From: Mactromeris polynyma
Taxonomy: Eukaryota; Mollusca; Bivalvia; Venerida; Mactridae
Assembly: GCA_032209605.1 (NCBI GenBank)
Contig: JASFXZ010000012.1
Span: 2,170,001 to 2,234,000 of the forward strand
DNA: 64,000 nucleotides
Direction of reading: 5' to 3'
Shown here: positions 1 through 10,949 of the stretch, one piece after another
How positions within the stretch are numbered: position 1 is the stretch's first letter
Layout of the letters: each line of letters opens with the position of its first letter
Notes under the pieces: generated by a model
What the model was told of the DNA's origin: nothing
Seen by the model: the letters and a program-made list of their open reading frames with translations, nothing else
The model's database searches: none
Made by a program: the position numbers and the translations under genes

Positions 1-746
1 AAGCTAAAATTGAGAAAGTTTTACCACGCAAAACCTGCAAAAACTTATGTTTCGTATTATCATCATCAATTCATAATATGAAATTTTAAGTGACACATGA
101 ACTAAATTTCATTATATGTGGACTAGAGGTATTATTCTTTGAAAACTTTGGATAAATATTGGGAACTGACAAAATAATTCATATTCTGGATAAAACTAGT
201 AAAATTGTGTATGGTTCATGACCTTAAAATCCTAGTCATCACAGTATGACAAAATTTCACAGCTACATTTCATTGCACTTCTTTTTTTATGTTTCATTAA
301 GAAGAAAATATAGCACTTCAATTTAAAATGTTGCAACAAAATATATTTGTCAATACACTGGTCATTTTTAGAACAGTCACCTTCATCTATACTACTGTCT
401 TTTTATCCATGTTAATAAATAGATGTTTACTTGACAATGCTTATTGCACAAATAATACAAATTACAAAAGTTCCATACTTTTAACAGATCCATGCTTTCA
501 TACACAATTTTATGAGAAAATGTACTATGTCTGGTCAACCACACTGAACAGCAATTTGCAGAAAACTGCATGGATCTACATTGTAATATCAGTACATGAC
601 CAAAAATATGATGTCAAGAAGGTTTGGTTACATCTTGAAAATCATGTTGTTCAATGTTTTTTATTTCTTTAAATTTCTCCTTACAACATTGGTAGTTACA
701 TAATTGTTATCATAAAATGTATTCATTTCAATGAAGGCAAGATAAA
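1..746. other. no gene seen
   Basis: AT-rich DNA. A 114-codon open frame on the plus strand (328-672) has no recognisable domain and no flanking splice or promoter signals that support it. I see nothing else here. Confidence 0.5.
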
Positions 747-1402
747 AACAAGAGGGTCATGGTGGCCCTTTATCGCTCATCTGAGTTCATTGCCATGTTG
801 GCTTTAAGAGAGTCCAAGAGGACTTTCAATGATTTGACCTTGTGATCTACTGTTTGACCCAACATGACCCAGTACCACACTGGACTTACATTTTTAAGAC
901 AAATATTCTGCCATGTGGCAAATGCAGCCTCCGAGAATCCACAAGGATTTTCAATCATTTGATCCTGAGACCTTGTTTTTGACCTCAGATGACCCAGTTT
1001 CAATATTGAGCTAGATCTTATTAAGGCAAATATGTTGACCAATCTCATGTAGATAAAATAAAATGTGACCACTGGAAGGTCTTTTGTCCCCACATAACCC
1101 AGTTTCAAACTTGATCTAGATTTCATTGAGGCAAACATTCTGACCATCTCTCATATAAATCAAGTAAAAGATGTGACCTCTGGAGTGTTAACAAATTTTT
1201 ACTACAATTTGAACTAGTGACCTAGATTTTGACCCCAGATGACCCAGTTTCGAGCTTGGCCTAGATTTCATTGAGACAAAAATGCTGACCAAGTTTCATG
1301 CAGATCAGGTAGAGATGTTACCTCTAGATTGTTAACAGTCTTTGTTGACGTCAGACGATGCAGCGGACATAGGACACAGGGCGATCCCAATAGCTTACCT
1401 AA
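747..1402. repeat. dispersed repeat with internal ~100-bp periodicity
   Basis: Related blocks containing 'gatgacccagttt', 'ctagatttcattgaggcaaa' and 'tgttaac' recur about every 100 bases. The segment starts near 'gagggtcatggtggcccttt' and ends at 'gcgatcccaatagcttacct'. The layout matches non-coding mobile repeats common in bivalve genomes. Related 'aggtcacc' style DNA occurs at 52.7-53.5 kb. The 125-codon minus-strand frame in it is a by-product of the repeat. Confidence 0.6.
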
Positions 1403-1929
1403 AAATGTGTCCTAGAAAAAGCAAAGCTTAACATCCTGTTATAGTAATTCAAGTGTAATTATAACATAGAAATATTTAAAGATTTCTGCCACATGTTTAT
1501 GATTTACAAGTCTGTTTGCCAGTAAAATCCTGTCCACGATGAGTTAATCCACTGCAGAACAGGCCCCAAATGATATTAACGGAAGTGTGAAATAATTCCC
1601 AGAATTGTATTTGTAAATTCATTATGACGTAAATGAGAAGTAGATGCCAAGCCGTTATCTAGGCAAACGCCGGTCACAATCGATAATGACCAATTCAATT
1701 AATCTGTGACTTTTTATATCTGCGCTATGCTATGTTTGCTTTCAATCAAATGACTGTATTTTGTGATGAAAATTGGAAGAAACATTTACAGACATATTGG
1801 TCTTTCTGTGTGTTAAATTTTTGTTTGATATATATTTATATTTAGTTACAATATCCTAAACATGTCATCCCAGGACTACAGTGTAAACTCCAAATGAACA
1901 CACCTCAATGTGTTAGAACACAATCACTC
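1403..1929. other. no gene seen
   Basis: AT-rich intergenic DNA without a supported open frame or repeat. Confidence 0.4.
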
Positions 1930-2010
1930 ATAAGGTAGTTGTCTGGTTTGAGTGCTGGAAGTCATGGATTTAATCCCTGTCCGAGTCATGCCCAAGATGT
2001 ATAAATGGTA
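1930..2010 (+). repeat. tRNA-derived SINE head (relic)
   Basis: A degenerate box A ('ggtagttgtctggtttgag') is followed about 25 bases later by a box-B-like 'ggatttaatccc' and then 'gagtcatgcc'. The spacing is that of a Pol III type-2 promoter. There is no acceptor-stem pairing, so this is a SINE remnant rather than a working tRNA gene. Confidence 0.4.
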
Positions 2011-2184
2011 TGTACATGTATAACTCTCTTACTAGGCAATCAGCATATATATACATGTAAAGTATAAAACAGGAGATAAATAGGCTGTGACAAGTATCAC
2101 ATTGTGGATATTCAATTTCTGGTGATTCCTCATGAGCTCTGTATATCAAAATATTAGTTGATCATAAATTTGTACCAGTTGAAG

Positions 2185-2280
2185 CAAATCAAGGGGAAAG
2201 TGCGCCCGATGTGGGGTTCGAACCTAGGACCCCCTAAACGCTAGAACAGTGCTCTACCAATCAACAGGGCTGGGGGCCGT
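2185..2280 (-). repeat. tRNA-derived SINE head, minus strand
   Basis: Read on the minus strand the segment has box A 'ttgattggtagagcactg' and an intact box B 'ggttcgaacc' at tRNA spacing, then 'ccacatcgggcgcac'. The acceptor ends do not pair, so it is a SINE and not a tRNA gene. A diverged member of the same family lies at 25945-26035 in the same orientation. Confidence 0.55.
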
Positions 2281-2339
2281 TTCAGATAGCCTTTCTTAGT
2301 TAAGAACTTCTTGACAACGTTCGTAACTTTAAGATAACG

Positions 2340-2492
2340 TCACACCTTTCGTAACTCGAGCGTTTTTGCGTAAATATGGCCACCATCTTCATCTATAATG
2401 TCAACAGACGACGGATTCGCGAAGAACGATTGTTTCTCGAGATATATATGTGGCTGTGGCTGCGGTTTTTGGGCTTGTGGCTCAGATGACAT
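2340..2492 (-). CDS. candidate first coding exon, unknown product
   Basis: An open frame starting at the ATG at 2492-2490 encodes about 50 residues. It is rich in Gln and Pro at its start (MSSEPQAQKPQPQP) and then acidic (DIIDEDGG). A possible splice donor ('aaag|gtgtga') lies close to its 3' end, before the frame stops at 2340. It is divergent to the candidate exon at 2690-2787, which would give a shared promoter of about 200 bp. I do not recognise the protein and see no continuation exon. A chance frame remains quite possible. Confidence 0.25.
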   Translation of the reverse strand: MSSEPQAQKPQPQPHIYLEKQSFFANPSSVDIIDEDGGHIYAKTLELRKV

Positions 2493-2689
2493 TGTCAATA
2501 GATTCCATTCAAATTGAAAAGTAAACTCGCTCTCTCTGACTAGAATTAACATTATTTAATTTAATTTTGATAGTGTATGATCAGTGTTGATAAACTTACT
2601 GTAACATCAACTCGATAGTTTCGTGAAACCATACGGAAACGATATAATTGTGATTCAGTCGTTAGTGATCTCCCCTGAGAAGTTTCAAG

Positions 2690-2787
2690 ATGGATACGAT
2701 AACCGGGGAAGAAACATGTTTATTTCGCAATGTTGCGTCTATGCTAACTAAAGGACTACATACGACAGTATCAACAAACATCATTTT
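2690..2787 (+). CDS. candidate first coding exon, unknown product
   Basis: An ATG in the context 'tcaagATGG' opens 32 codons (MDTITGEETCLF...) and the frame runs into a consensus splice donor, GTAAGT, at 2788. The exon would end in phase 2. I could not find a matching next exon. A 61-codon frame at 4435-4620 (MSTMVVGHTLAL..., ending DLIGEV) is the only downstream plus-strand frame of any interest and I do not recognise it. Function unknown. The call rests only on the start and donor context. Confidence 0.25.
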
Positions 2788-2799
2788 GTAAGTAATAGT

Positions 2800-3400
2800 T
2801 CGTTTCAACTTATTTAGATCGTCTGATTTATGAAATGTAAGTGCTTTCGGATGCAAATTAAATCCGGATTTGCCAGATTGCCATTTTAAAGCGTTTGTTT
2901 ACCTTAAGCTGGAACATACGATATACGGTCCCTGCCTTAAGTACCAACTTGATGGCCGCTTAAATTTGCATTTGTTTTTTAATTGAAGTCAAAGGAGTAC
3001 CATTCTGCACACAATATCTCAGAGTTCTGATTTTGAATTCATTGGGCTGCATGATGTTCAACGTTTGAATTTCCCACATTCACAACAAGACAAAAGTTAA
3101 AACCGTTTTCAGCTGCCTTGATACAGAAAGTAGCGATACTTCAAGTTTATGTGATTCAGAGTATGATTCTATATGTGAGCCAGTGCAGCTGACAACTTGG
3201 AATGCAACTGCTTATCACATTTTAGGAATGACACCTTTAGGCTGTAGTTGCAAACACTATGGCAAGCCATGTAGTGAAATATCACCTCTATACTAGTACT
3301 ATTAATTTCTGACTTTTAAGATACCTTCTTTCTGAGCACATTACTTCCGGTTCCTATCCTTTATTGACATGCACCTGGGGGATAGGCAAACAGTATCCTT
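2800..3400. other. no gene seen
   Basis: Non-coding DNA after the candidate exon at 2690-2787. No repeat or frame I can support. Confidence 0.4.
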
Positions 3401-3401
3401 T

Positions 3402-3648
3402 ATCATGCCACCCTTTGAAGAAGAGACGGTATATATTGGGTTGCACATGTCCGTCCGTCCGTCGGTAGTTCCGTCCGTTGGTCCGTAACCTTTTCATTTC
3501 CAATCAATAACTCAAGAATCCTATCCCCTATCATCCTCAAACTTGGTCCATACATTCACCTTGGGTAGCAGAAGAACCCTATTGATTTTGGGGTCTTGGG
3601 TCAAGGTCACAGTAGGGCATAATGTTTTACAAACATCTCTTGTTATTT
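3402..3648 (-). repeat. dispersed repeat, copy 1 (inverted relative to copy 2)
   Basis: The segment contains 'gtccgtccgtccgtcggtag', 'ctcaagaatcc', 'accctattgattttggggtc' and 'ataatgttttacaaacatct'. The reverse complement of the same string of motifs occurs at 8731-8965. It is a short non-autonomous mobile repeat, not a gene. Confidence 0.7.
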
Positions 3649-6600
3649 CCACTATCTGATGGCTTACTGGGCTTTGAACCTTCAACCTCAAGTTCTCCAG
3701 ATAGATCCCTTACATTTGGCCATGGTGTCTATGCATAATATATTTTCAATTTTGTGTTCTTTTTCAGGTAACCATGTGTTTTCCTGATTGGTGAATCAGA
3801 GTGTATGGATTTAGGGTGCTTATACTGTGGCAAGCATGATTCATCATTATTTTGAGTAATAATAAGTTGGAGAAATACATTATCAGGTATTATCACTAAA
3901 CCTATTTAGTCTGTTAATGTAAATACAAATCTCGAAAAAAATATGCTTCAATGATTTAACTTTATTCAGTCCATTCACACTTATAATTAATTATGTTCTT
4001 TCTTTAAAAAGTTATAATCGTGTCCAAAGTTTAAAAAATCTTTATTGAATATTTGTTGAATTTTGAAACAAGTGCTTTTAATTTCTTTGTCAGGTACACT
4101 TTAATAATACATGTGGTCAGAAGAAAAACAACACCTGATTATGGTATGAATTATGTCACCTTTCTAACAGGTATCTAGTACTTTTGTATACCATTATATT
4201 GTCATGTTTGATTTTTTAATACTGAAAGTAGAAATGATGTTTTATTCATTATGTCGTATTTTTCATGATCAATTCATCTTAATAACATGATATGCTTTCT
4301 AGATATATTTTTGGATGTAATTATTAAATATTGGTTTTATACAAGTACTGCATTTTTAAAGAAATGGATAATTTACTTGGGCACTTTACTGTTATAATTG
4401 TTTTTAAATTAAAGGGCTCCACAAAACTTTCGCGATGTCAACCATGGTTGTCGGACACACATTGGCACTCTCTGGTGACTGGAAAATTAAAAGGATGGAA
4501 TGTGCTGCAGAATGGATTCAAATAGTTGCTGCGACTTTTTTGTTGTCTTCAAAAGGTGGTCTCAATATACCAGTCAATGCGAAATACCGTCAGACATTGG
4601 ACCTCATCGGTGAAGTATGAAGACGACCAATGAAATTTACAATTACACTGGCCGGTGGACTCCCAGTGAACAAAAATAGCCATATCTCGACTTTATATTT
4701 CAATATGCCCCATAACTGTCTTCAATGATTTTCATTGGTTTATTAGACTTTAAACACATAAAATAGCTTAATATAATAGCATATTCGACTATTTTTGTCA
4801 TTATTAATTTCAGGGCCAGTAATATTCTGTCTGGGCCAGTTATACTTCTTAATTTACCAGTCCTCTCATGGTGATGTAACATTATTCATACTTAATTTAT
4901 CTAGTTAAAGTTGTTTAGAAGTATCATACCAGTATATTGTATTTGTCAGTTCAGAAATATTTCACAATTATACTTATATTAATGTAAAAGAGAGAGAATA
5001 CAGGGAAAGCCACATAAAAATTGAAATAAAATGCCCAAGAACAAAATTTAGATTAATACTTTGGTTGCTATGTTTCAATTAAGTCGACCAGCACATGAAT
5101 GTGTATTTTTGTTATAATGTTGTTTGTACATTACAGTGTTGTGTATAAATATACTTAATAGCAAGTACTAATTAATTTTTTGGTGAAATGTTGGAGTGAG
5201 TTGGACAGTATTTATTTACACTTCATGGAATGTCTGAAATTTCAGTGTGAAATAAGCAATGTGATTAATGTTTAATGATAATTATCTGAACTTGTATACA
5301 TGTTGCAAATATTTGTATGAAATGACTAGCTCTATTTGATCTTTTATTATTTGGACTGAATTGTGCAGTATATACATTAATTCATTAATATTTGCAAGTA
5401 AATGTCATGAAATTATGATAACAAAATAATTGGGGGAACTATCTATTAGAAAATAAAGCTTGCTATACTTTTCATATTGTTACGGTTTCTATACAGAATA
5501 CATGTATTGTATGTTATTTATGTAAGTCTGTTGTCATGGAAATGTGCATGAATTTTAGATTTTAGAATGGAAATATCAATATTCCAGATATTGGTGTCTA
5601 TCAGGGGAGACCAGATAATTATGTCAACATTCCTTTTGAGGATTGTAATATCTTTCTTGTGTATTCTTGGGGACATACACAATTCCTGGTCTTGTTGTGC
5701 ATGTCACGGATTACACAGACATATAGACTACACATAATAAATTAAAAATTAAACGTAACAGGGTAAAAATGTTATGTCATAGGGTAAAAACATTATATCA
5801 CAGGGTAACAGTACGGATTTGCTAATAGCCTGTATATGTGAATTTTGCATGGATAAATCATGTGAGGTATATAAATTATACAGTTTAATCTTTTCAACGA
5901 CATAAAGTAAATATTTACAACTTTGCATCTTTTTTAGGACTGAAGAAATGAAGGTTTACCCTTGTGTTGTTCTTGTTTTGCCCACTGCAGCTGTCCATAT
6001 GTAATGTTACTGGCTTCTCACCATATCCATGGTAATCAAATTGGTGATGCAGCATAGATATCCCACTATTTACTCCCTTTCTTACACTGGCTCATGTATT
6101 GCTCATCCACCAGGTTTAATGTAAAATAAGACAGTAAAACAAATTATAAACAATTATAACTACCAGGTGCTCAATTGCCATCATAGGAAGAGATAGAACC
6201 AAACGCTGAAAATTATCACCATGTGATTTTGAAAATGAGCACATTTTACGACTAATTATTTACAAAAAAACGGCGGTGGGTATTAGAATTCGTATTAAGT
6301 TGGTACCAAATGAAAGAAAGTGTGCGAATTTTCCGAAAATAATTGTTTGGTATGCCTCTGACTTTTCTGTATGACATAATAATGTGTATGTGCATAAATA
6401 ATGTGTTATGTGTGAAATGCATCAATAGTAATTGTTAACATGTATACATATCTAACAAAGACAACAACGTGATATGTTTAATTGTGCGTTTATTTACCTT
6501 ATCTTAATTTTACATTTAGCATTATATTCAGCATTTATTTGAGTGTCATTTATACACACACATATTAAGACATAGCGGTAGATAAATAAATACACATATA

Positions 6601-7126
6601 TCACATGTAAAACAGTTTGTCAATCAACATTGTCTTGGCTGGCGCTAGGTTGAAAGAGTTGGTAGTCAGATTTGATAAACAATTAAATTGTATGAGAATA
6701 AATCTTTGCGAAATGTATTGGTTTGAATGGAGTCTAATGGTAATATTACTTCAGCAACTTTACTTTGATCATTTAAGTGAATGTTATTATTAATTATTAT
6801 TATCAAAGTGCCATTTTAAACGAGTAACACCTGATTAATCATGACCCAGCTTTGTTCGATTGTACCAATTTCGGATAGTCACAATTTTCGGATAATTTAT
6901 GACAGAACTTAATCTGATGTTTAGAATACTAAGCGTCACTCGATAGACGGATAGTTCATAAATAAAGAAATTTGCAAACAAAATTGGTGATGCGAGATTC
7001 AGTTAAATAACATAGAATTCTGACACATTTTCGCTGCATCTTAACCTCATTGTTACATTAAGAATTTACTTCTTGAAAATGATTAATGAAAGTTGGAATA
7101 TAGAAAAACACGTACCATAATTATCT
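3649..7126. other. no gene supported
   Basis: AT-rich DNA. It holds a short unrecognised plus-strand frame at 4435-4620 and a threefold repeat of about 20 bp with the core 'acagggtaaaaa' at 5755-5815. I see no splice-supported exon, RNA gene or long repeat in the rest. Confidence 0.45.
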
Positions 7127-7699
7127 TGTGTACACTCAAAATGGTCATCTTGCCAAAAGTGAATCTCATGATTCCGCAATATTAACGCATGCGGAAACCC
7201 ACAGGGATACGGAACATAAACGTACAAATAGGATTTTCGCCAAAGAGAAAAAACTATCGAGAGGACTTTTTATTCAAATGCTATAGAAGGTTCTACATGT
7301 TTTGGTTATTACTGATTGTTTCATCATTAATGCATAAATCTATGTTGAAATTAATTTGTTTCAAATTGCGGTTACTTTGAGTTGCGGTTGAAATTTGTCA
7401 AAAATCTCCTTCCAAAAGTACGTTCAGTACTTTAATTGATCATATTAGAAATTAATACGCTATTATTCGGGTAAACCGAAACTGACTCAAATAATCCAGA
7501 TAACCCGTTTATATCAAGATTCATATTCTACAATTGATATATCTCTGACAAATCAGTCATTATGCTCATCGAATCTTTAATAAATCAGAGGAATGAGCAT
7601 GTACTATTTTCTCGGACGAGGAATACTGGATGGCGGTACTTCGAGTAAACTTCCGGTTGAGACGATGATAGCAAAGAGACGCTAAAGCGCCTCAAAAAC
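7127..7699 (+). repeat. left arm of a large inverted repeat
   Basis: About 573 bp beginning 'tgtacactcaaaatggtcat' and ending near 'gcctcaaaaac'. Its reverse complement, with scattered mismatches and small indels, occupies 10371-10949. Shared landmarks include 'gattccgcaatattaacgc', 'acgtacaaataggattttcg', 'gataacccgtttatatcaag' and 'atactggatggcggtacttc'. The two arms enclose about 2.7 kb. A foldback DNA transposon with long terminal inverted repeats, or an inverted segmental duplication, would both explain it. Confidence 0.85.
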
Positions 7700-8440
7700 C
7701 ACTAACCACTAAATATTTTATCCGGCAGAGACAATAATAACATAAACGACGTAAAATCCAGTACACGTCTGTTATCATTTTCAACAAACATATCGCGGGT
7801 CACCTAGGTTTAGACAGACCGGAACAGTACGCGGACACATTTAACAAAAGTTTAATAAACTGTGTTTCAAATCATCTGGTCTTTGTAACTTTTCAGATAA
7901 ATCCTTGCTCTAAAAGTTATGGGAAATCGTGATTGTAAACAGCCCAGTCTTTCTGTGCTTTCAGCGCTTTGATTCATGTTCGGCGGAACTCAGCTCTTCA
8001 TTTTTACATGTATATAGCTACAGACATAATGGTGATTTGATCAAAGAATCTTTCCGTGGTCATTGCCTCCCACTGCTGACTTAAGTTAGAAAGCTATCTG
8101 TCGCTTGCAGTCCACTGCTGACTTAAGTTGGAAAGCTGTCGCTTACAGTGAAACAAAGGAATGTACTAGTTATGGAGACCAGGTAGATTTTGTATAGACT
8201 GACAACACCTTTAAATGACCAAAGCTGTTGATTATTAACCAAACGTTACAGAACCATGCACTGAGCCAACTAAATATAACCACAGGTGAAGTGACCTTGC
8301 CGCACTAGTTCTGCTTACAGTTGTGAGTGGTAAATATTTAGATCAACACAATATTGCATTGAGATGCATCCAACTTGTTATCATTTTATTGCAGCATTCC
8401 TTGGAAATCTAAATATGTAACATCCACAACGACGTAAACT

Positions 8441-8513
8441 GGTATGGCTAGCGCAGTTGGTAACGCGCTTGACAATCCATCCGTATGTCCTGGGTTTGAT
8501 CCTTGGTCGTACC
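8441..8513 (+). repeat. tRNA-like SINE head, 73 nt
   Basis: The segment is exactly tRNA length. The first seven bases (GGTATGG) can pair with the last seven (TCGTACC) allowing two G-U pairs. Box A 'tggctagcgcagttggtaac' and box B 'gggtttgatcc' are correctly spaced. The T stem pairs only weakly and the sequence lies inside a repeat with a second copy at 14199-14275, so I call it the Pol III promoter head of a SINE and not a functional tRNA gene. Confidence 0.65.
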
Positions 8514-8730
8514 TATGGTGATTTTCATCTTCTCAAGGTAATTTGCATCATACCGCTTATTCAAGAGAGAAAGCTGTTAATTGCTTGCAGTGAAACTGAG
8601 GAAGCACCCGTTATTGAGCCCAGGTAGATCCTGCATAGGCTGGCAAGCCTATAATGACCAAACCTGTTTACAAGGTCTTAAACCCAACAAAACCCAAACA
8701 CAAATCTATTAAGGCTATTTGTTTACTGCA

Positions 8731-8965
8731 TAACAAGATGTTTGTAAAACATAATGCCCCCCTGTGACCTTGACATTTGACCCCAAAATCAATAGGGTTC
8801 CTCTGCTACCCAAAATGAATGTATGGACCGAGTTTGGGTATGATAGGTCAGGGGGCTCTTGAGTTATTGATCGAAAACTAAAAGGTTATGGACAGACCGA
8901 CCGATATACGGACCGACCGACATGTGCAAAACAATATGCCCTCTCTACTTCGAAAGGGGCATAAA
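8731..8965 (+). repeat. dispersed repeat, copy 2
   Basis: Inverted copy of the element at 3402-3648: 'agatgtttgtaaaacataat', 'gaccccaaaatcaatagggt', 'gaccgaccgatatacggacc' and a terminal 'cgaaaggggcata'. It sits inside the SINE-bearing repeat and is absent from the paralogous place at about 14490, so it is an insertion. Confidence 0.7.
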
Positions 8966-10370
8966 AAGTTTGAGATTCTTGACAAAAACAAAACATGATG
9001 GCTTAAAAACAAGAACATTCGAATAATCTACAAAGGAAAAGGCAACAAAATTGTGTAGAATTTCAAAAAAATTAATAAAAATATCTGAGATCATGAATAA
9101 AGTAACACATAATACACACTAAACAACAATATATAGTTCCCACATATACATTATATACCTCCCTTGTTCTTAATCATCAGCCATTTTGATATGCAAAACT
9201 GATTAGCCCTTAGGGGTATTTTCCATATTCCATATATAATTGAGAAAATACCAAAAAATTAGACAACCACTTTTTCTTCAACTTTAAAATACTGAGCCAA
9301 CTGTCAACATCAGCGTAATGTATAAGTTATTTTTATATCCGATTAGTTTATCATCGTTTCAATTATGTTCCCTATATACTTTAAGGAATTTTGCCGATCA
9401 ATATGGCTGAAAATTGTATTATGAACAAGGGAGAAATATTGTAAATGTGGGAACTATCTATTACTAATGCTTCATAAATTTGTCCAATAAATTGTTTAAA
9501 TTGCGGTGATCACTAATTTCCGACAGAAGTCAAACAGGGCTTTTAATCGTAAACACTTGACGAGATTTAGTCTGTTATATATTGTTTACCTCATTTGTAC
9601 ACTTTTGGAGCTGAAACACCTATTATACTGTTAAAACAATGCCCATAATACATTTGAGTACAGTGAGTACAGAGTACATGAGGAACCTACGGGCCATTTT
9701 GTTTGATTTATGAGCCTCGTTTTGGATAATCTCAACGAGGCGTCTGTACGACCCAATGCGTTAGAAAGTAGTGCCTGTAGTGTTCAGATTGAAAACTGTC
9801 ACGTGATCCACGATACACAATTTTCACTAACAGTGGGTCGCCATCTTTGTTTTGAGCTGAAACCAAATTGTATTATTCCGGATGTTGCGAAGTGATTTCA
9901 ATGGCTAAACACATCTCCCATGACACACGTCTTTCAAGAACGGGAACTTTTTATTTCATTTTGTCTTTTTATTTGCTAATTTATATTTTTTATACAAAAA
10001 ACGCTGCATGGATTTCTATGAAATTTCACAAGATTGACAGCATCGACTCTAGTTTCACATATCATCAGCAAATTCCGCTCGGATGATTTTTTACTGAGTT
10101 ATGACCCTTTGTTGTTTTTCTACATAAAGTCGGTATAGCGAAGTTGTCTGCTCTTCATCTCCAATACCGCTGATTAGATTTTAACAAAACTTCACCGGAT
10201 TTTTCGGTATCGAGTCTAGTTGTGCTTAAAGTCACCATGTTTTGGTCAGATGTTTTTTGACTGAGTTGCAATGTTTGCAGTATTTTTACTTTTAATCCTA
10301 TAAATTGATTTTTGGGGACATATATCGACTAAAACAACCTTCAAGTTATCACATTTACTTCATTCCAACC

Positions 10371-10949
10371 TGTTTTTGAGGCATTTTAGCATCTCTTTGC
10401 TATCATCGTCTCAACCGGAAGTATACTAGAAGTACCGCCATCCAGTATTCATCGTCCAAGAAAATAGTACATGTTCATTCCTCTGATTTATTATAGATTC
10501 AATGAGCATAATGACTGATTTGTCAGAGATATATCTATTGTAGAAAATGGGAATCTTGATATAAACGGGTTATCTGGATTATTTGAGTCAGTTTTGGTTT
10601 ACCCAAATAATCGCGTATTAATTGCTAATATGATCAATTAAAGTAGTGAAAGTACTTTTAGAAGGTGATTTTTGACACATTTCAACCTCAACTCAAAGTA
10701 ACCGCAATTGAAACAAATTAATTTCAATATAGATTGATGCATTAATGATGAAATAATCAGTAATAATCACAACATGAAGAACCTGCTATAAAACATTTGA
10801 AAAAAGTTCTTTCGATGTTTTTTTTCTCTTTTGCGAAAATCCTATTTGTACGTTTATGAGCCGTATCCCTGTGGTTTTCTGCATGTGCGTTAATATTGCG
10901 GAATCATGAGAATCACTTTTGGCAAGATGACCATTTTGAGTGTACACAT
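10371..10949 (-). repeat. right arm of the large inverted repeat
   Basis: Reverse-complement partner of 7127-7699, about 579 bp, ending at 'gagtgtacacat'. Mismatches are frequent enough that the two arms have not been homogenised recently. The 66-codon minus-strand frame within it is a shadow of the repeat. Confidence 0.85.

Larger units (their letters stand above)
7995..9495 (+). repeat. composite SINE-bearing dispersed repeat, copy 1
   Basis: It shares ordered blocks with 13798-15012: 'acatgtatatagcta' near the start, 'cctcccactgctgac', the tRNA-like head, 'ctgagatcat...aataaa', 'cactaaacaacaa', and 'tgtgggaacta' followed by 'gcttcataaatt' at the end. This copy is interrupted after 'tactgcata' by the unrelated repeat at 8731-8965, which the other copy lacks. 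That dates the inner insertion as younger. Confidence 0.75.
7700..10370. other. interior of the large inverted repeat
   Basis: It holds the SINE-bearing repeat (about 7995-9495), a dispersed repeat at 8731-8965, and a repeat-like stretch at 10090-10370 ('tgagttatgaccctttgttg', 'aaagtcggtatagcgaagtt'). Two short frames at 9710-9895 and 9868-10086 show no domain. No transposase-like frame is visible, so if this is a transposon it is non-autonomous. Confidence 0.6.

Noticed and set aside
770..1147. 125-codon minus-strand frame
   Set aside because: It lies wholly within a dispersed repeat with ~100-bp internal periodicity.
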